Shown piece by piece: positions 27,042 to 36,722 of a DNA stretch of 64,000 nucleotides. Where the stretch lies: contig JBDSQB010000002.1 of NCBI GenBank assembly GCA_039930045.1, forward strand, positions 450,286 to 514,285, given 5' to 3'. The DNA comes from Chthoniobacterales bacterium (GTDB lineage Bacteria > Verrucomicrobiota > Verrucomicrobiia > Chthoniobacterales > DASVRZ01). Within the stretch, counting starts at the first letter, position 1. Every line of letters begins with the position of its first letter. The notes beneath the pieces are model-generated. The model saw only the letters and a program-made list of their open reading frames with translations, was not told the DNA's origin and made no database searches. The translations under genes and the position numbers were made by a program.

Positions 27042-28361
27042 ATGTCCACTCGCGTTCGTTTTGCTCCCTCGCCCACCGGTTACCTCCACGTCGGAGGTGC
27101 CCGCACGGCTTTATTTAACTGGCTTTTTGCACGTCACACCGGCGGAAAATTAGTTCTCCGAATCGAGGACACCGACAAGGCCCGCAACACACCAGAGGCC
27201 GTCCAGGCGATCTACGACGGCATGAACTGGCTCGGGCTCGATTGGGATGAAGGTCCGCTCAAAGGCGGCGAGAATGGGCCTTATTTTCAGAGTGAGCGCG
27301 ACGCCATTTACCAGAAATATTTCGACCAGCTCGTCGCTGCCGGAAGGATCTACGAGGATCACGGCACGATGCGTTTCAAAACCTATCGTGGCAACACCAC
27401 AGTCGAAGATGTGATCTGCGGAAAGGTTACTTTCGACATGTCGAACCCGGTGACAAATCCCGACATGACAATCCGCCGTCCGGACGGCGGCTGGATTTTT
27501 CACTTCGTCAATGTGGTCGATGATATCGAGATGAAAATCACCCATGTGATTCGTGGCGAGGACCATCTTTCCAACACGCCGAAGCACGTGCAAATCTACG
27601 AGGCTCTCGGCGTGAAACCGCCGCTGTTTGGCCATATTCCGCTCATCCTGAACAAGGACGGCTCGAAAATGAGCAAGCGTGATCAAGGGGCTAGCGTGCA
27701 GAGTTATATCGAAGGCGGTTATGCGCCTGAGGCAGTGGTGAACTACTTGTGTTTGCTCGGTTGGTCGCCGAAAGACAATCGTGAAAAGGTCGATCTCAGC
27801 GAGATCATTCCGCTGTTTGAGTTGGAAAATGTGAACCGCCGCAACGCGCATTTCGACCTCGACAAATGTTTCTGGCTCAACGGCCAATACATTGCGCAAA
27901 TGACGATTGAGCGTTTCCGCGATCTGAGTTTGCCCTTTATCCAAAAGGCCGGAATCCAGATTGACGATGATGCAAAATTGCTGGAAGTGCTCGCCATCGT
28001 GAAGGAGAAGATCAAGCACTTCGGCGATGTGCCGGACTGGATTTCCTACTTCTTCACCGACGCCTATCCTTACGATGAGGCGAGTGTGGAAAAGACGTTG
28101 AGGAAGGCGGGGGCGCTCGATCATTTGCAAGCGCTGCACGATGCGTATGTGCATGTGAGCAATTGGGATGCGGCCACTTTGGAAACTTCGCTGAAGGACA
28201 CCGCGACACAACGCGGAGTGAAATCCGGCGAGCTGATTCATCCAGCCCGTGTCGCCTCGACCGGACGTTCCGTGGGTCCGAGCCTGTATCATTTGCTCGA
28301 GGTTTTGGGGAAAGAGAAGGTTCTAACTCGATTCAAAAGCACGGTCACAAAATTTAGCTAA
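27042..28361 (+). CDS. gltX: Glutamyl-tRNA synthetase
   Basis: Class I synthetase, 439 residues, on the short side for bacterial GluRS (about 465-500). The N-terminus is RVRFAPSPTGYLHVGGARTA, containing the HIGH-type motif as HVGG; the KMSKS loop is GSKMSKRDQG. The C-terminal anticodon-binding region is shortened. It lies five bases behind hisD. Confidence 0.95.
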   Translation: MSTRVRFAPSPTGYLHVGGARTALFNWLFARHTGGKLVLRIEDTDKARNTPEAVQAIYDGMNWLGLDWDEGPLKGGENGPYFQSERDAIYQKYFDQLVAAGRIYEDHGTMRFKTYRGNTTVEDVICGKVTFDMSNPVTNPDMTIRRPDGGWIFHFVNVVDDIEMKITHVIRGEDHLSNTPKHVQIYEALGVKPPLFGHIPLILNKDGSKMSKRDQGASVQSYIEGGYAPEAVVNYLCLLGWSPKDNREKVDLSEIIPLFELENVNRRNAHFDLDKCFWLNGQYIAQMTIERFRDLSLPFIQKAGIQIDDDAKLLEVLAIVKEKIKHFGDVPDWISYFFTDAYPYDEASVEKTLRKAGALDHLQALHDAYVHVSNWDAATLETSLKDTATQRGVKSGELIHPARVASTGRSVGPSLYHLLEVLGKEKVLTRFKSTVTKFS

Positions 28362-28364
28362 CTC

Positions 28365-29231
28365 ATGAAGGCCGTCTATACTCTGGACGACCTGCGCGAC
28401 TGGCCGGAGCCGACTCTGCGTTACGCGGTGTTGGGCGATCCTGTGGCACATTCCGCATCGCCTGCGATGCACAATGCGGCGCTGGAACATCTGGGTTTGG
28501 CGGATCGTTATTGCCGGCTTCACATCCTGCCAGAACAGCTTGTGGAGGCCATCGAATTGCTGCCACTTGCTGGATTTAAAGGCGTCAATCTAACCATTCC
28601 GCACAAGACGCAGATTCTCCCGCTGCTCGACGAAATTGACGAGCATTCCACACGCTTGGACGCGGTCAACACCGTCGCCTTCCGCGATGGAAAACTCATT
28701 GGAACGAACACCGACGGGCCGGGAATTGTCCGTGCGATTCAGGAGGAATTTGGCCTCTCCATTTCCGATCTACGCATTCTCATTCTCGGTGCAGGCGGTG
28801 GAGCGGGGCGGGCGATTGCCACGCAATGTCGTCTCGAAAACTGCCGCAGTCTCACTCTCGCCAATCGCACTTTGGAGAAGATCACGGAGCTGGCCGCGAT
28901 ATTAGATGCAGAGACTGTTTCTTGGAATGAAATTTCTCTCAGCAACATCGACCTGATCATCAATGCGTCTTCAGTCGGCATGAAGTCGGGCGAGGTTTCA
29001 CCTATTCCGGGATCGCTATTGAACTCGACTCATCTCGTCTTCGACACGATTTACGTGGGCAAAAAAACTCCGCTGCAAATCGCCGCCAGCAGCGCTGGAG
29101 CGAAGTCCGCCAATGGACTTTCATTGTTATTGCACCAAGGCGTGCTGGCGCTGGAATTCTGGTTGGGACAACCAGTTCCAGTTGAAGTGATGCGGCGTGG
29201 ATTGCAAAACTACATCAGCGCCAAACACTAA
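28365..29231 (+). CDS. aroE: Shikimate dehydrogenase
   Basis: Reduces 3-dehydroshikimate with NADPH in aromatic amino acid synthesis; 288 residues. LGDPVAHSASPAMHNAAL, the catalytic Lys in NLTIPHKTQI, DAVNTVAF, GTNTDGPGIV and the LILGAGGGAGRAIA dinucleotide loop are all present. The nucleotide specificity loop is ANRTLEKITEL. It ends the hisD-gltX-aroE run and converges with the large fusion gene with 13 bases between. Confidence 0.95.
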   Translation: MKAVYTLDDLRDWPEPTLRYAVLGDPVAHSASPAMHNAALEHLGLADRYCRLHILPEQLVEAIELLPLAGFKGVNLTIPHKTQILPLLDEIDEHSTRLDAVNTVAFRDGKLIGTNTDGPGIVRAIQEEFGLSISDLRILILGAGGGAGRAIATQCRLENCRSLTLANRTLEKITELAAILDAETVSWNEISLSNIDLIINASSVGMKSGEVSPIPGSLLNSTHLVFDTIYVGKKTPLQIAASSAGAKSANGLSLLLHQGVLALEFWLGQPVPVEVMRRGLQNYISAKH

Positions 29232-29244
29232 CTGTCAGCGTGGC

Positions 29245-31821
29245 TCACGGTCGGCCGTCGGTGCGTTTGAGTCCAACTCGATTGGCGGCGACTTCGATCA
29301 ATTCGGCCACGCGTTTTTTCAAGCGCCAAGCGCGGATCAACTGATAAAGCACGAAGACAACGAAGAGCGCCTTCAGCGGATAATCGTTGTTAGAAGTCGC
29401 CAGCGAACGGTAAAGCAGGATGGAAAAGTAGATGAAATTAATCAGAACATTCGACACAGTCGGCTTGGCGCTGAGGTTCACGCGTGTGAGACATTTCGGG
29501 CCGCCGTGATATTCGGTGACGCTGCCAAACTTGATGATCCACCAGAAGTTTCCATAAATTTGGATGTCCCAACTTTTCCAGCCGGTGTCGGTGCTGTAGC
29601 TCCAGTTTTCGGTTTCGAGTGACGAGCAAACTTCAGTGATGAGCCCCTCGCGCCCCTGGCCCTCTTCGTTCCAAAAGATGAGGTTGCCGAGGCCGTTGTA
29701 AGGTTTGAGCGTTTTGTAATCTGCCTCGTGCTTCGTGATGACATTCCGCGGCGTGCGCTTGTAGGACATCCAAGTGAAATAGCGGGCCCAACCGCGCATG
29801 AGTGGTTGCGTGAGCGCCAGGAAGGCGACTAACAATCGGGCTCGAATCGTATCGAACTTCGGTTCGATGCGCGCGCTTAACATGTAGGAAAGCGCCACCA
29901 GGAAGGTCGCGCCAAACATCAGAAACGGCACAATTCGCAAGCCCGGTAGCGGAATCGCAATAACAAAAATAAAGACGGTCAGCGCGACCCATTCGACACT
30001 GCTAACATACGCCGCGATTTCGGATTGCGGCGCGGGATAAATGGATTGGAAAAGCCCCTGGCCGAAGACACCGTGATAGATGATGGGCTTTTTTAGCAGC
30101 CAGTTAAAACGTGGCGCGCCGTAAATCATTCCCTTCCATTTCGCGGTTCCGGTCGGTCCGAAGAAGACGAGATGCTGAAAGCGGAGCATGGATTCCGCTT
30201 CGCCGTAACCCTCTTGTTGTTTACGGAATGCCTGCAAAGTAAAGCGCCGATAATGCCAAACGATGGCCGCCGGGGAGAACGCGATCACGCCGCCGTTCGT
30301 CTGCAATCGCCAGCAAAAATCCACATCATCACCTGCCTTGCGATACTCAGGATCGAAGCCACCAACGCTGTCGAAAGCCCATTTGTGAAATGCCATGTTG
30401 CAGCCGGGAATGTGCTCGGCAACGACATCGGTAAGAAGAACGTGACTCGGCCCACCGGGCGCGGCGGCGACGGCAGCCTGCACCCAATCGACTGCCGGCG
30501 GGGAAATGTTCGGACCGCCAACGCCTGCGTAATCGCCGCTGATCAGTGTGCCAACCAGATAATAAAGCCAGTCGGGATCGGCCATGCAATCGGAGTCGGT
30601 GTAGGCAAAAATCTCGCCCGTTGCGGAGTGCGCGCCAGCGTTGCGCGCGTAGCTGAGGCCCATGTTTTTTTGGACGATGTTCTGAAAGTCGGGCAGCTTG
30701 CGTCCGCTGCGTTTGCGTGCGCTTTCAAAGGCGGAAACGAGCGTCTGGGTGTTGTCTTTCGAGCCATCATCAACGAGGACGATTTCGTAGTCGGGATAGT
30801 TTACGAGGTCGAGCGACTCGAGGCAGTCCTTAAGCGTTTTGCCGCCGTTGTAGGAGCAGACGATCACGGAGACGCGCGGGTATTTTTCCAGTTTGACGCG
30901 GCTGGTGACGGGCTCATTTCCGGCGAGTCGATCCTTTAATAAATGGAAGGCTTTCTTCGGCTGGCGATCTCGCGTGACGAGCCCGAAAGCCCAGTCGGTG
31001 ATCTCCATTCCGCCAGTGAACCACTCGTCAGTCCAAGCGTAGAAAATCGTTCCGGCTGCGCCGCCCTTGACCACGCAATCGAGGTGCCAGTCGAGAACCT
31101 CGGCCTGTTTTTCCTCGCTGTTGCGGATGGTGTCCATGCCGAATTCGCCGAAGATGAGTGGCTTGTCACCCGCGAGATTTTGCAGCCGGGCGAGATAACG
31201 CTCAAAGTCGATTCGGCGTTCGAGATAGACGTTGAAGCTATAGAAATCGACGTTTTGCGGGAGCAGATATTCCGTCGGCGGGTAGCTTGCGTAGGAAAAA
31301 AGTGCGTCCGGATCCTGCGCCCGCGCGCGGCTGATGAGGTGCTCGACAAATTCCACGACGCGACCGGCTCCGAGCCAGCGAACCATGGAGCAGGGAATTT
31401 CGTTGCCGACAAGGTAGCCAAAAATGGCCGGGTGACCGGCGTTTTTAGCGACCGCTTCCTCGATGGTTTTGACAATTCCCTCGCGGATTTTTGGCTGGTC
31501 GAGAAAAGCGACGTGCTGCGTCCAGGGAATGGAAATGAGGACGCGGATGCCGGCTTCTTCAGCCAAATCGAGGAACCAACGTGGCGGCGCGTAATAGATG
31601 CGCAGGAGGTTGGCACCCATCTCCGCCATGAGCCGGACGTCGTCGCGGGTGCGCTCGGGCGAGGCGAAATATTCGCCATCGGAGTTGGGGGTGAATGGGC
31701 CATAAGTGACGCCTTTGAGGAAGAATTTATCGTCCCCGGCAAAGAAAAATTTGGCGCGTACTTGGATGCGCGGAAGGTTGCTCACGTTGGCGAGAGTGGG
31801 AGGTGCGGATGAAGAAATCAA
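29245..31821 (-). CDS. Glycoside hydrolase (GH-A clan) fused to a family 2 glycosyltransferase, membrane-anchored
   Basis: 858 residues in three parts. Residues about 20-300 form a TIM-barrel hydrolase of the GH2/GH5 type, with acid/base Glu in YLVGNEIP (about 141) and nucleophile Glu in IFGEFG (about 226). Residues about 315-560 form a GT-A domain: VSVIVCSYNGG, LVDDGSKDNT, the DXD motif TDSD (about 408-411) and AGDDVDFCWRL. After about residue 615 come two or three helices, a soluble insertion of about 120 residues and two more helices. Start appears to be TTG at 31821 with no obvious ribosome site, so the N-terminus is uncertain. Likely a synthase that also trims or transfers its glycan. 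Confidence 0.85.
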   Translation of the reverse strand: MISSSAPPTLANVSNLPRIQVRAKFFFAGDDKFFLKGVTYGPFTPNSDGEYFASPERTRDDVRLMAEMGANLLRIYYAPPRWFLDLAEEAGIRVLISIPWTQHVAFLDQPKIREGIVKTIEEAVAKNAGHPAIFGYLVGNEIPCSMVRWLGAGRVVEFVEHLISRARAQDPDALFSYASYPPTEYLLPQNVDFYSFNVYLERRIDFERYLARLQNLAGDKPLIFGEFGMDTIRNSEEKQAEVLDWHLDCVVKGGAAGTIFYAWTDEWFTGGMEITDWAFGLVTRDRQPKKAFHLLKDRLAGNEPVTSRVKLEKYPRVSVIVCSYNGGKTLKDCLESLDLVNYPDYEIVLVDDGSKDNTQTLVSAFESARKRSGRKLPDFQNIVQKNMGLSYARNAGAHSATGEIFAYTDSDCMADPDWLYYLVGTLISGDYAGVGGPNISPPAVDWVQAAVAAAPGGPSHVLLTDVVAEHIPGCNMAFHKWAFDSVGGFDPEYRKAGDDVDFCWRLQTNGGVIAFSPAAIVWHYRRFTLQAFRKQQEGYGEAESMLRFQHLVFFGPTGTAKWKGMIYGAPRFNWLLKKPIIYHGVFGQGLFQSIYPAPQSEIAAYVSSVEWVALTVFIFVIAIPLPGLRIVPFLMFGATFLVALSYMLSARIEPKFDTIRARLLVAFLALTQPLMRGWARYFTWMSYKRTPRNVITKHEADYKTLKPYNGLGNLIFWNEEGQGREGLITEVCSSLETENWSYSTDTGWKSWDIQIYGNFWWIIKFGSVTEYHGGPKCLTRVNLSAKPTVSNVLINFIYFSILLYRSLATSNNDYPLKALFVVFVLYQLIRAWRLKKRVAELIEVAANRVGLKRTDGRP

Positions 31822-31863
31822 GAGCCGAGTCAGACGGTGTCCTGAGGGGTTTCTTCAATCTCT

Positions 31864-33099
31864 TTACATTGCTGGCTTGGCGATGACTGGCTCGAGCTGC
31901 GCGTGCGGCTTGATGCAGACGATGAACAGGGTGGCCAGAATTAGTATGCCGCTGCTGGCGAGAAAGGACGTGCGCGCGTACTGGCCAGTCGCGTCGAAAT
32001 GTAGCAGGTGAAACGCAATCAGCGGCCCGATGAATCGGCCCAGACTCCCGGCGGACGCGACCAGACCGAGCACGCGGCCTTGGGTGTGAGCGTCGCTGCT
32101 GCGCGATGCGAGGCCGTTCATCGTGGGCGTGACGAGACTGTTGCCAATGGAAATGCCAGTGCAAACGAGGAGGAGCAGCCCCCAGCTGGGCGGCGTCTGC
32201 GGCAGAAAATACATGCTGATCGCGAGGATTGCCGCACCGGCTAAGGCGAGTTGTTTTTCAATCGGCTTGCGGAGAAGTCGGCGCAGCACCCCGCCTTGCA
32301 TCACGACGCCGAGGAAGCCGACATAAAAGAAAATCCAGCCGGTGTGAGCGATATCCAACCCAAATCTTTTTTGGCAAAAGAGCGCGAAGAGTGAGGTCAT
32401 GATCGAGAAGCCGACGATCGAGGCAAACTGGCTCGCAAGAATCATGGAAATCAAAACGCTGCGGCCATGCGAAAAGACTTCACCCAGATTGGCGCGTTCC
32501 TTGTTTCTGGAGCGCACTTCGGGAGTCAAAGTTTCCGGCAAACGCCACGCGACGAGGCCGCAGTTGATCAGCGCCATTCCCGACGCCACAAAGAACGGCA
32601 GCGCTGGGGAAATCTTCCCAAGCACGCCACCCATGGCGGGCCCGATCATGAAGCCGAGGCCAAATGCCGCACCGATCAGGCCCATCGCCTTGGAGCGATT
32701 TTCCTTGGTCGTCACATCGGCGATGCAAGCCATTCCAGTGGAGATATTTCCCCCGCTCGCTCCGTCGATGATCCGGCCCAGCAACAAAATCCAATAGCTG
32801 CTCGCGAGTCCTGTAACCAAAAAACCGACTGCCGTGCCGAAGATGCTCAAAGTCAGCACCGGCTTGCGTCCGAAGCGGTCGGAGATTTTTCCGAAGATAG
32901 GCGAGCAAAGCAGTTGCAGCAGGGAAAAAATGCCGATCAGGATACTCATTTGAGTGGGAGTCGCATGAAATTTAGCCCCCTCGGCATAGACCGGCAGCAC
33001 GGGTATCACGATTCCAAAGCCGATCATGTCGATGAAGATCGTCAGGAAAATCAGGGTGAGCGGAGACAGCGTCGATTTTTTCGGAAGAGACTCGGCCAT
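31864..33099 (-). CDS. Major facilitator superfamily transporter (TetA-like)
   Basis: 411 residues, 12 predicted helices. The A-motif GKISDRFGRKPVL follows helix 2, FIDMIGFGIVIPVLPVYA is in helix 1, and the helix-5 region GLGFMIGPAMGGVLG resembles motif C of antiporters, all as in the TetA(B)/multidrug family. ATG at 33099 gives MAESLPKKSTLSPL. Substrate is unknown. It lies 42 bases upstream of the glycosidase/transferase fusion on the same strand and may be cotranscribed, which would fit export linked to glycan assembly; that is speculation. Confidence 0.85.
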   Translation of the reverse strand: MAESLPKKSTLSPLTLIFLTIFIDMIGFGIVIPVLPVYAEGAKFHATPTQMSILIGIFSLLQLLCSPIFGKISDRFGRKPVLTLSIFGTAVGFLVTGLASSYWILLLGRIIDGASGGNISTGMACIADVTTKENRSKAMGLIGAAFGLGFMIGPAMGGVLGKISPALPFFVASGMALINCGLVAWRLPETLTPEVRSRNKERANLGEVFSHGRSVLISMILASQFASIVGFSIMTSLFALFCQKRFGLDIAHTGWIFFYVGFLGVVMQGGVLRRLLRKPIEKQLALAGAAILAISMYFLPQTPPSWGLLLLVCTGISIGNSLVTPTMNGLASRSSDAHTQGRVLGLVASAGSLGRFIGPLIAFHLLHFDATGQYARTSFLASSGILILATLFIVCIKPHAQLEPVIAKPAM

Positions 33100-33175
33100 G
33101 GAGCGGAATTGATACGCTGAAATTTGCCAGCCGCAAGACCGCAAAGGCGGAATCACGAGGTGGAGAGATTTTCAG

Positions 33176-35572
33176 CTACGCCACTAGTGTCCCGGTAGTC
33201 ACGCCAAGTTGCGATGTGGCCTGGAGGTGACGCCAGAGCGTCTCGCCGGAGGCTTCACCAGCGAGCAGCTTCTGGTAAGAGGAAATCAGCGTGCGGGTTT
33301 GCTCGGCATTTTCCTCAAGAAGCTCGACTCGGAAATGACTCAGACCCGTTTCGCGCAGGGCGCTGAAAAACTGTGCGCCGGTCTGGGCTTTGGAATTGAA
33401 GAGCGTGTTGCGGCAGCCCACGTCGGCGCGCAGCGGATGCTCGGCACCGACACGATCGCGCAGGTGAACACGATGCGACTCGCATGGACGACCGCAGTTT
33501 GTGTGATCCGTGCCGGTGGAAAGAAACGCCGCATAAACGCAGTGCTCCATGTGAAACATCGGCATGTGTTGATGCAGAGTAATCTCAAACCAACGGGATG
33601 GAGCCGTGGTGAGAAGCGACAACACCTGGGGCAAGTTTAGGTCGTAGGAGATCGTCAGCCGCTCCAATCCGCAGTCGATGAAATGTTGCGCGCTCAGTGG
33701 ATTTGCGACGTTAAGCGAGAAATCGCCGATCTTCGGAATAGGCGAGTCGCGATAATAACTCAGTGCGCCGAGATTGCGGATGAGCAGCGCATCCGGGCCG
33801 CAATTTTCGATGAGCTTAAAGAAGCCCTGTTCACCGGCTTTTTGAATCCGCGGTGTCGCGAGTGTAATGCGACTCGACTCTGTTTTTCTCACCAAAGCCA
33901 CGGCGTCGCGATAACGTCGAATGTCCTCAAAGTCCGCATAAATGCTTCTCGCGCCCGAGTCGAGCGCGGCCTCGATTTGCTCCAGACTGCGGCAGAGAAT
34001 GTGAAGTTGAGCCGGCTCAGATAACGATGCAACTCGCTTTGAAAACAATTCCGCACAGGAGATTTCGGGACGCTGAATTTCCCGCGTCTGATCCAGCGCA
34101 AACACCATTTCGCGACGCAGACGGTTCAGCTCGCCAATAGGCAAAATCACATCACCTTCCAACTCGTTTGTGAGTTCGCCCAACTCGTAACCGCTGTCGC
34201 CCAGCTTGCCGAGATGTTCGTGCAAACGCGCAGTCGTCAACGGCGCGGTGCGGGCGAGTTGCAGTGCAATGGATGAACGGATTTCTCCGTGCAGATTTCT
34301 AACAACGAGCGGCTCTCCGGCGCGTCCAGTCACAGTTAGGTCGATCTTTGTTTTTCTGCGCGGGTCGATGCGTCCGCCATAACTTTGGCGAAGTTTTTCA
34401 TCCAGTTTTGGATCGCTAGTTTTCCAGAGATGCGCACCCGGTTTGATGCGAGAAAAGTTGAGCTGACCACGCTGGAACTCCAGCCGGTTTCCGTGAATAC
34501 CGTAGATGCGTCCGCCTTGTTCGTGGTTTGTGTCGCCACCTGTGTCGAAGACCACGCCATCGCCTAACTTCAACCCGCCGGGATGACTCACCTCGACTGA
34601 ATCCTTGTTCACGTGGCTCACCGTTCCGAGATATGCACCGCGCTTTTTTCCGTAGCGGGCTCCGACCAATTCCTGGTGATTCACCCCGTGCATCCAGCCG
34701 GGATAGAGACCTCGGGAAAACGTCATTTCCAACTGATATTTTTCGGCGGCGGCGAGTCGGACTTCCATGCCACTCAGAGCGGAATCGATCGCACGGCGAT
34801 AAACCTGGCAGACCGCCGCGACGTATTCCGGCGACTTCAAGCGGCCCTCAATTTTGAAACTGACCACGTCCATTTCCAGTAATCTTGGGATCTGCTCGGC
34901 GGCGGCCAAATCCTGCGGCGAGAGAAGATATTTTTTGTCGCCCAGATCGCGGCGCTCTCCATCTACGATTAACTCGTAAGGCATCCGGCAAGCCTGGGCG
35001 CATTCACCGCGATTCGCGCTGCGCTGACCGAGCGATTCGGAGGTGAGACACTGCCCGGAATACGCGACACAAAGCGCACCGTGGACAAAGGCTTCCAGCG
35101 GCATCGTACCGTCGAATTTCTCCAGTTCGCGCAATGACGTTTCTCGTGCGAGCACGACTCTTTCCACTCCGAGATCGCGCGCAAACTCGGCACCTTCCGG
35201 AGAGGTGATCGTCATCTGCGTGGACGCGTGAATTGGCAGTTCTGGCACGATCTTTTTCGCGAGTCTCACCAAGCCCACGTCCTGCACGATGAGCGCATCG
35301 ACTCCGGCGCGGTTGAGCAGACGAAGCTGATCCGCGGCGGACTCTAACTCGTCTGTGAAAATGAGCGTGTTGAACGCCACATAAGCCTTCACTCCATAGC
35401 GATGCGCAAAGCGGACGACGTCGGGTAATTCCGCCTCCGTAAAATTATCCGCGCGCATCCGGGCGTTGAATTTCGGCAGTCCGAAATAGACCGCGTCCGC
35501 TCCATTGGCGACAGCGGCTCGCAGGCAATCCCAGCCGCCTGCGGGTGCCAGCAATTCGGGTTCCAGCGTCAT
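33176..35572 (-). CDS. U32 family protein (RlhA/TrhP-type RNA hydroxylation factor), long form
   Basis: 798 residues. It begins ELLAPAGGWDCLRAAVANGA, the U32 hallmark, and carries the Cys cluster SGQCLTSESLGQRSANRGEC followed by QACRMPYEL. A middle region (about 370-500) matches the extra domain of long U32 proteins, and a second TIM-like half near the C-terminus has further Cys residues (MEHCVYAAF, NCGRPC). Though historically called collagenase-like peptidases, characterised E. coli members hydroxylate rRNA (RlhA) or tRNA uridine (TrhP). The duplication-like second half makes this longer than E. coli RlhA (about 650). ATG at 35572. Confidence 0.85.
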   Translation of the reverse strand: MTLEPELLAPAGGWDCLRAAVANGADAVYFGLPKFNARMRADNFTEAELPDVVRFAHRYGVKAYVAFNTLIFTDELESAADQLRLLNRAGVDALIVQDVGLVRLAKKIVPELPIHASTQMTITSPEGAEFARDLGVERVVLARETSLRELEKFDGTMPLEAFVHGALCVAYSGQCLTSESLGQRSANRGECAQACRMPYELIVDGERRDLGDKKYLLSPQDLAAAEQIPRLLEMDVVSFKIEGRLKSPEYVAAVCQVYRRAIDSALSGMEVRLAAAEKYQLEMTFSRGLYPGWMHGVNHQELVGARYGKKRGAYLGTVSHVNKDSVEVSHPGGLKLGDGVVFDTGGDTNHEQGGRIYGIHGNRLEFQRGQLNFSRIKPGAHLWKTSDPKLDEKLRQSYGGRIDPRRKTKIDLTVTGRAGEPLVVRNLHGEIRSSIALQLARTAPLTTARLHEHLGKLGDSGYELGELTNELEGDVILPIGELNRLRREMVFALDQTREIQRPEISCAELFSKRVASLSEPAQLHILCRSLEQIEAALDSGARSIYADFEDIRRYRDAVALVRKTESSRITLATPRIQKAGEQGFFKLIENCGPDALLIRNLGALSYYRDSPIPKIGDFSLNVANPLSAQHFIDCGLERLTISYDLNLPQVLSLLTTAPSRWFEITLHQHMPMFHMEHCVYAAFLSTGTDHTNCGRPCESHRVHLRDRVGAEHPLRADVGCRNTLFNSKAQTGAQFFSALRETGLSHFRVELLEENAEQTRTLISSYQKLLAGEASGETLWRHLQATSQLGVTTGTLVA

Positions 35573-35637
35573 CTTAGCCGAGTGCCGTCCCACGCTCGAC
35601 ATGGGTCGTCTTTGTTCTTAATCTGGGTGCCGTCAAC

Positions 35638-36300
35638 ATGCCCCGCAACCTGCCATATTTTCTAGCCATCGCGATTTGTTTTTTGTTCGCCGAGCGGCTG
35701 CGAGGTGAACCAGTCGAGTCTCCTAACGATCTGGTGGAAATCCAAAAACTTGATCCCACGATTCAAGTGGAACTCAAATATGCCACGACCGACAACATCA
35801 CCGGGAGGGTGTTATATCCGGCTAAATTCAAGGCGCAATTGCGGCGCGGGGTCATGGAGGAATTGATGCGGGCTCAGGCCACGTTGCGGCCGATGGGTTA
35901 CGGCCTGAAAATCTGGGACGCCTACCGTTCGCTGGACGTGCAGAAGGCGCTCTTTGCGGTGATCAGCGATCCGCGTTATGTGGCGACGCCGGGGGTGCAT
36001 TCGATGCACAATCGAGCGGCAGCGGTGGATGTGACACTGGTGGATGCGAATGGCCGGGAACTGGAGATGCCGACGAAGTTCGATGTGATGGGGCCGCGCG
36101 CCTCTTATTTCTATTCAGCGAAGGATCCGGCAGTGCTGAAACGGCTCGTGCTCTTGCAGCGGGTGATGAGTCAGAGTGGTTTTTACGCCTGTCGCACAGA
36201 ATGGTGGCATTTTTTCAGCCGCCGCTGGGAGAAATATCCCAATGTTCCAGAGCCCAATACCGGCAAGAAAAAGGGGGCCATACCCGAACCAAGCACGTAA
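35638..36300 (+). CDS. VanX-type D-Ala-D-Ala dipeptidase (exported)
   Basis: 220 residues with a signal peptide (about 1-23). M15D family features: WDAYRSL with the catalytic Arg, zinc ligands His and Asp in SMHNRAAAVDVTL, and EWWHF with the base Glu and third ligand His. The canonical SxHxxGxAxD has Ala in place of Gly. Export and context (murein, not a van cluster) suggest cell-wall dipeptide recycling rather than glycopeptide resistance. No VanS/VanR pair is present, although a lone receiver protein follows 11 bases later. Confidence 0.86.
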   Translation: MPRNLPYFLAIAICFLFAERLRGEPVESPNDLVEIQKLDPTIQVELKYATTDNITGRVLYPAKFKAQLRRGVMEELMRAQATLRPMGYGLKIWDAYRSLDVQKALFAVISDPRYVATPGVHSMHNRAAAVDVTLVDANGRELEMPTKFDVMGPRASYFYSAKDPAVLKRLVLLQRVMSQSGFYACRTEWWHFFSRRWEKYPNVPEPNTGKKKGAIPEPST

Positions 36301-36311
36301 CCGTAAACGTC

Positions 36312-36722
36312 ATGAGTGATGTTGTGCAGCACTGGATATTAGTCGTGGAAGATCATGCGGACAGCGCGGTGATGCTCACCCGTTTGTTGAAGCGGGCGGG
36401 CTACGAAGTCTGCAACGCTGCCCGCGTGGCGGAAGCTTTGCAAATCGCCGGGGAAAAGGAGCAGTCCGGCCGGCCATTTGACATGGTGCTGAGCGATCTG
36501 GGGCTGCCGGACGGGACGGGTTACGAGCTGATGCGGCAATTGCGCGACAGGCATCATCTGCGCGGGATCGCCCTCAGTGGATATGGCCAGACCGAGGACG
36601 TACGCCGCGCGCTGGAGGCGGGTTTTGGATGTCATCTGACGAAGCCTATCGACTTCGACAAACTTCGGAAAGCGATCGAAAAAATGCTGGCGTCCCAGCC
36701 TCACCCGGCGATCGCGAGCTGA
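36312..36722 (+). CDS. Stand-alone response-regulator receiver domain
   Basis: 136 residues. ILVVEDHADS holds the acidic pocket, SDLGLPDGTG the phospho-acceptor Asp (about residue 61), ALSGYG the switch Ser and LTKPID the conserved Lys. There is no output domain. The start at ATG 36312 is the first that fits the domain boundary. It follows the dipeptidase gene by 11 bases and converges with rlmN, overlapping its end by 22 bases. The partner kinase is not in this window. Confidence 0.9.
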   Translation: MSDVVQHWILVVEDHADSAVMLTRLLKRAGYEVCNAARVAEALQIAGEKEQSGRPFDMVLSDLGLPDGTGYELMRQLRDRHHLRGIALSGYGQTEDVRRALEAGFGCHLTKPIDFDKLRKAIEKMLASQPHPAIAS

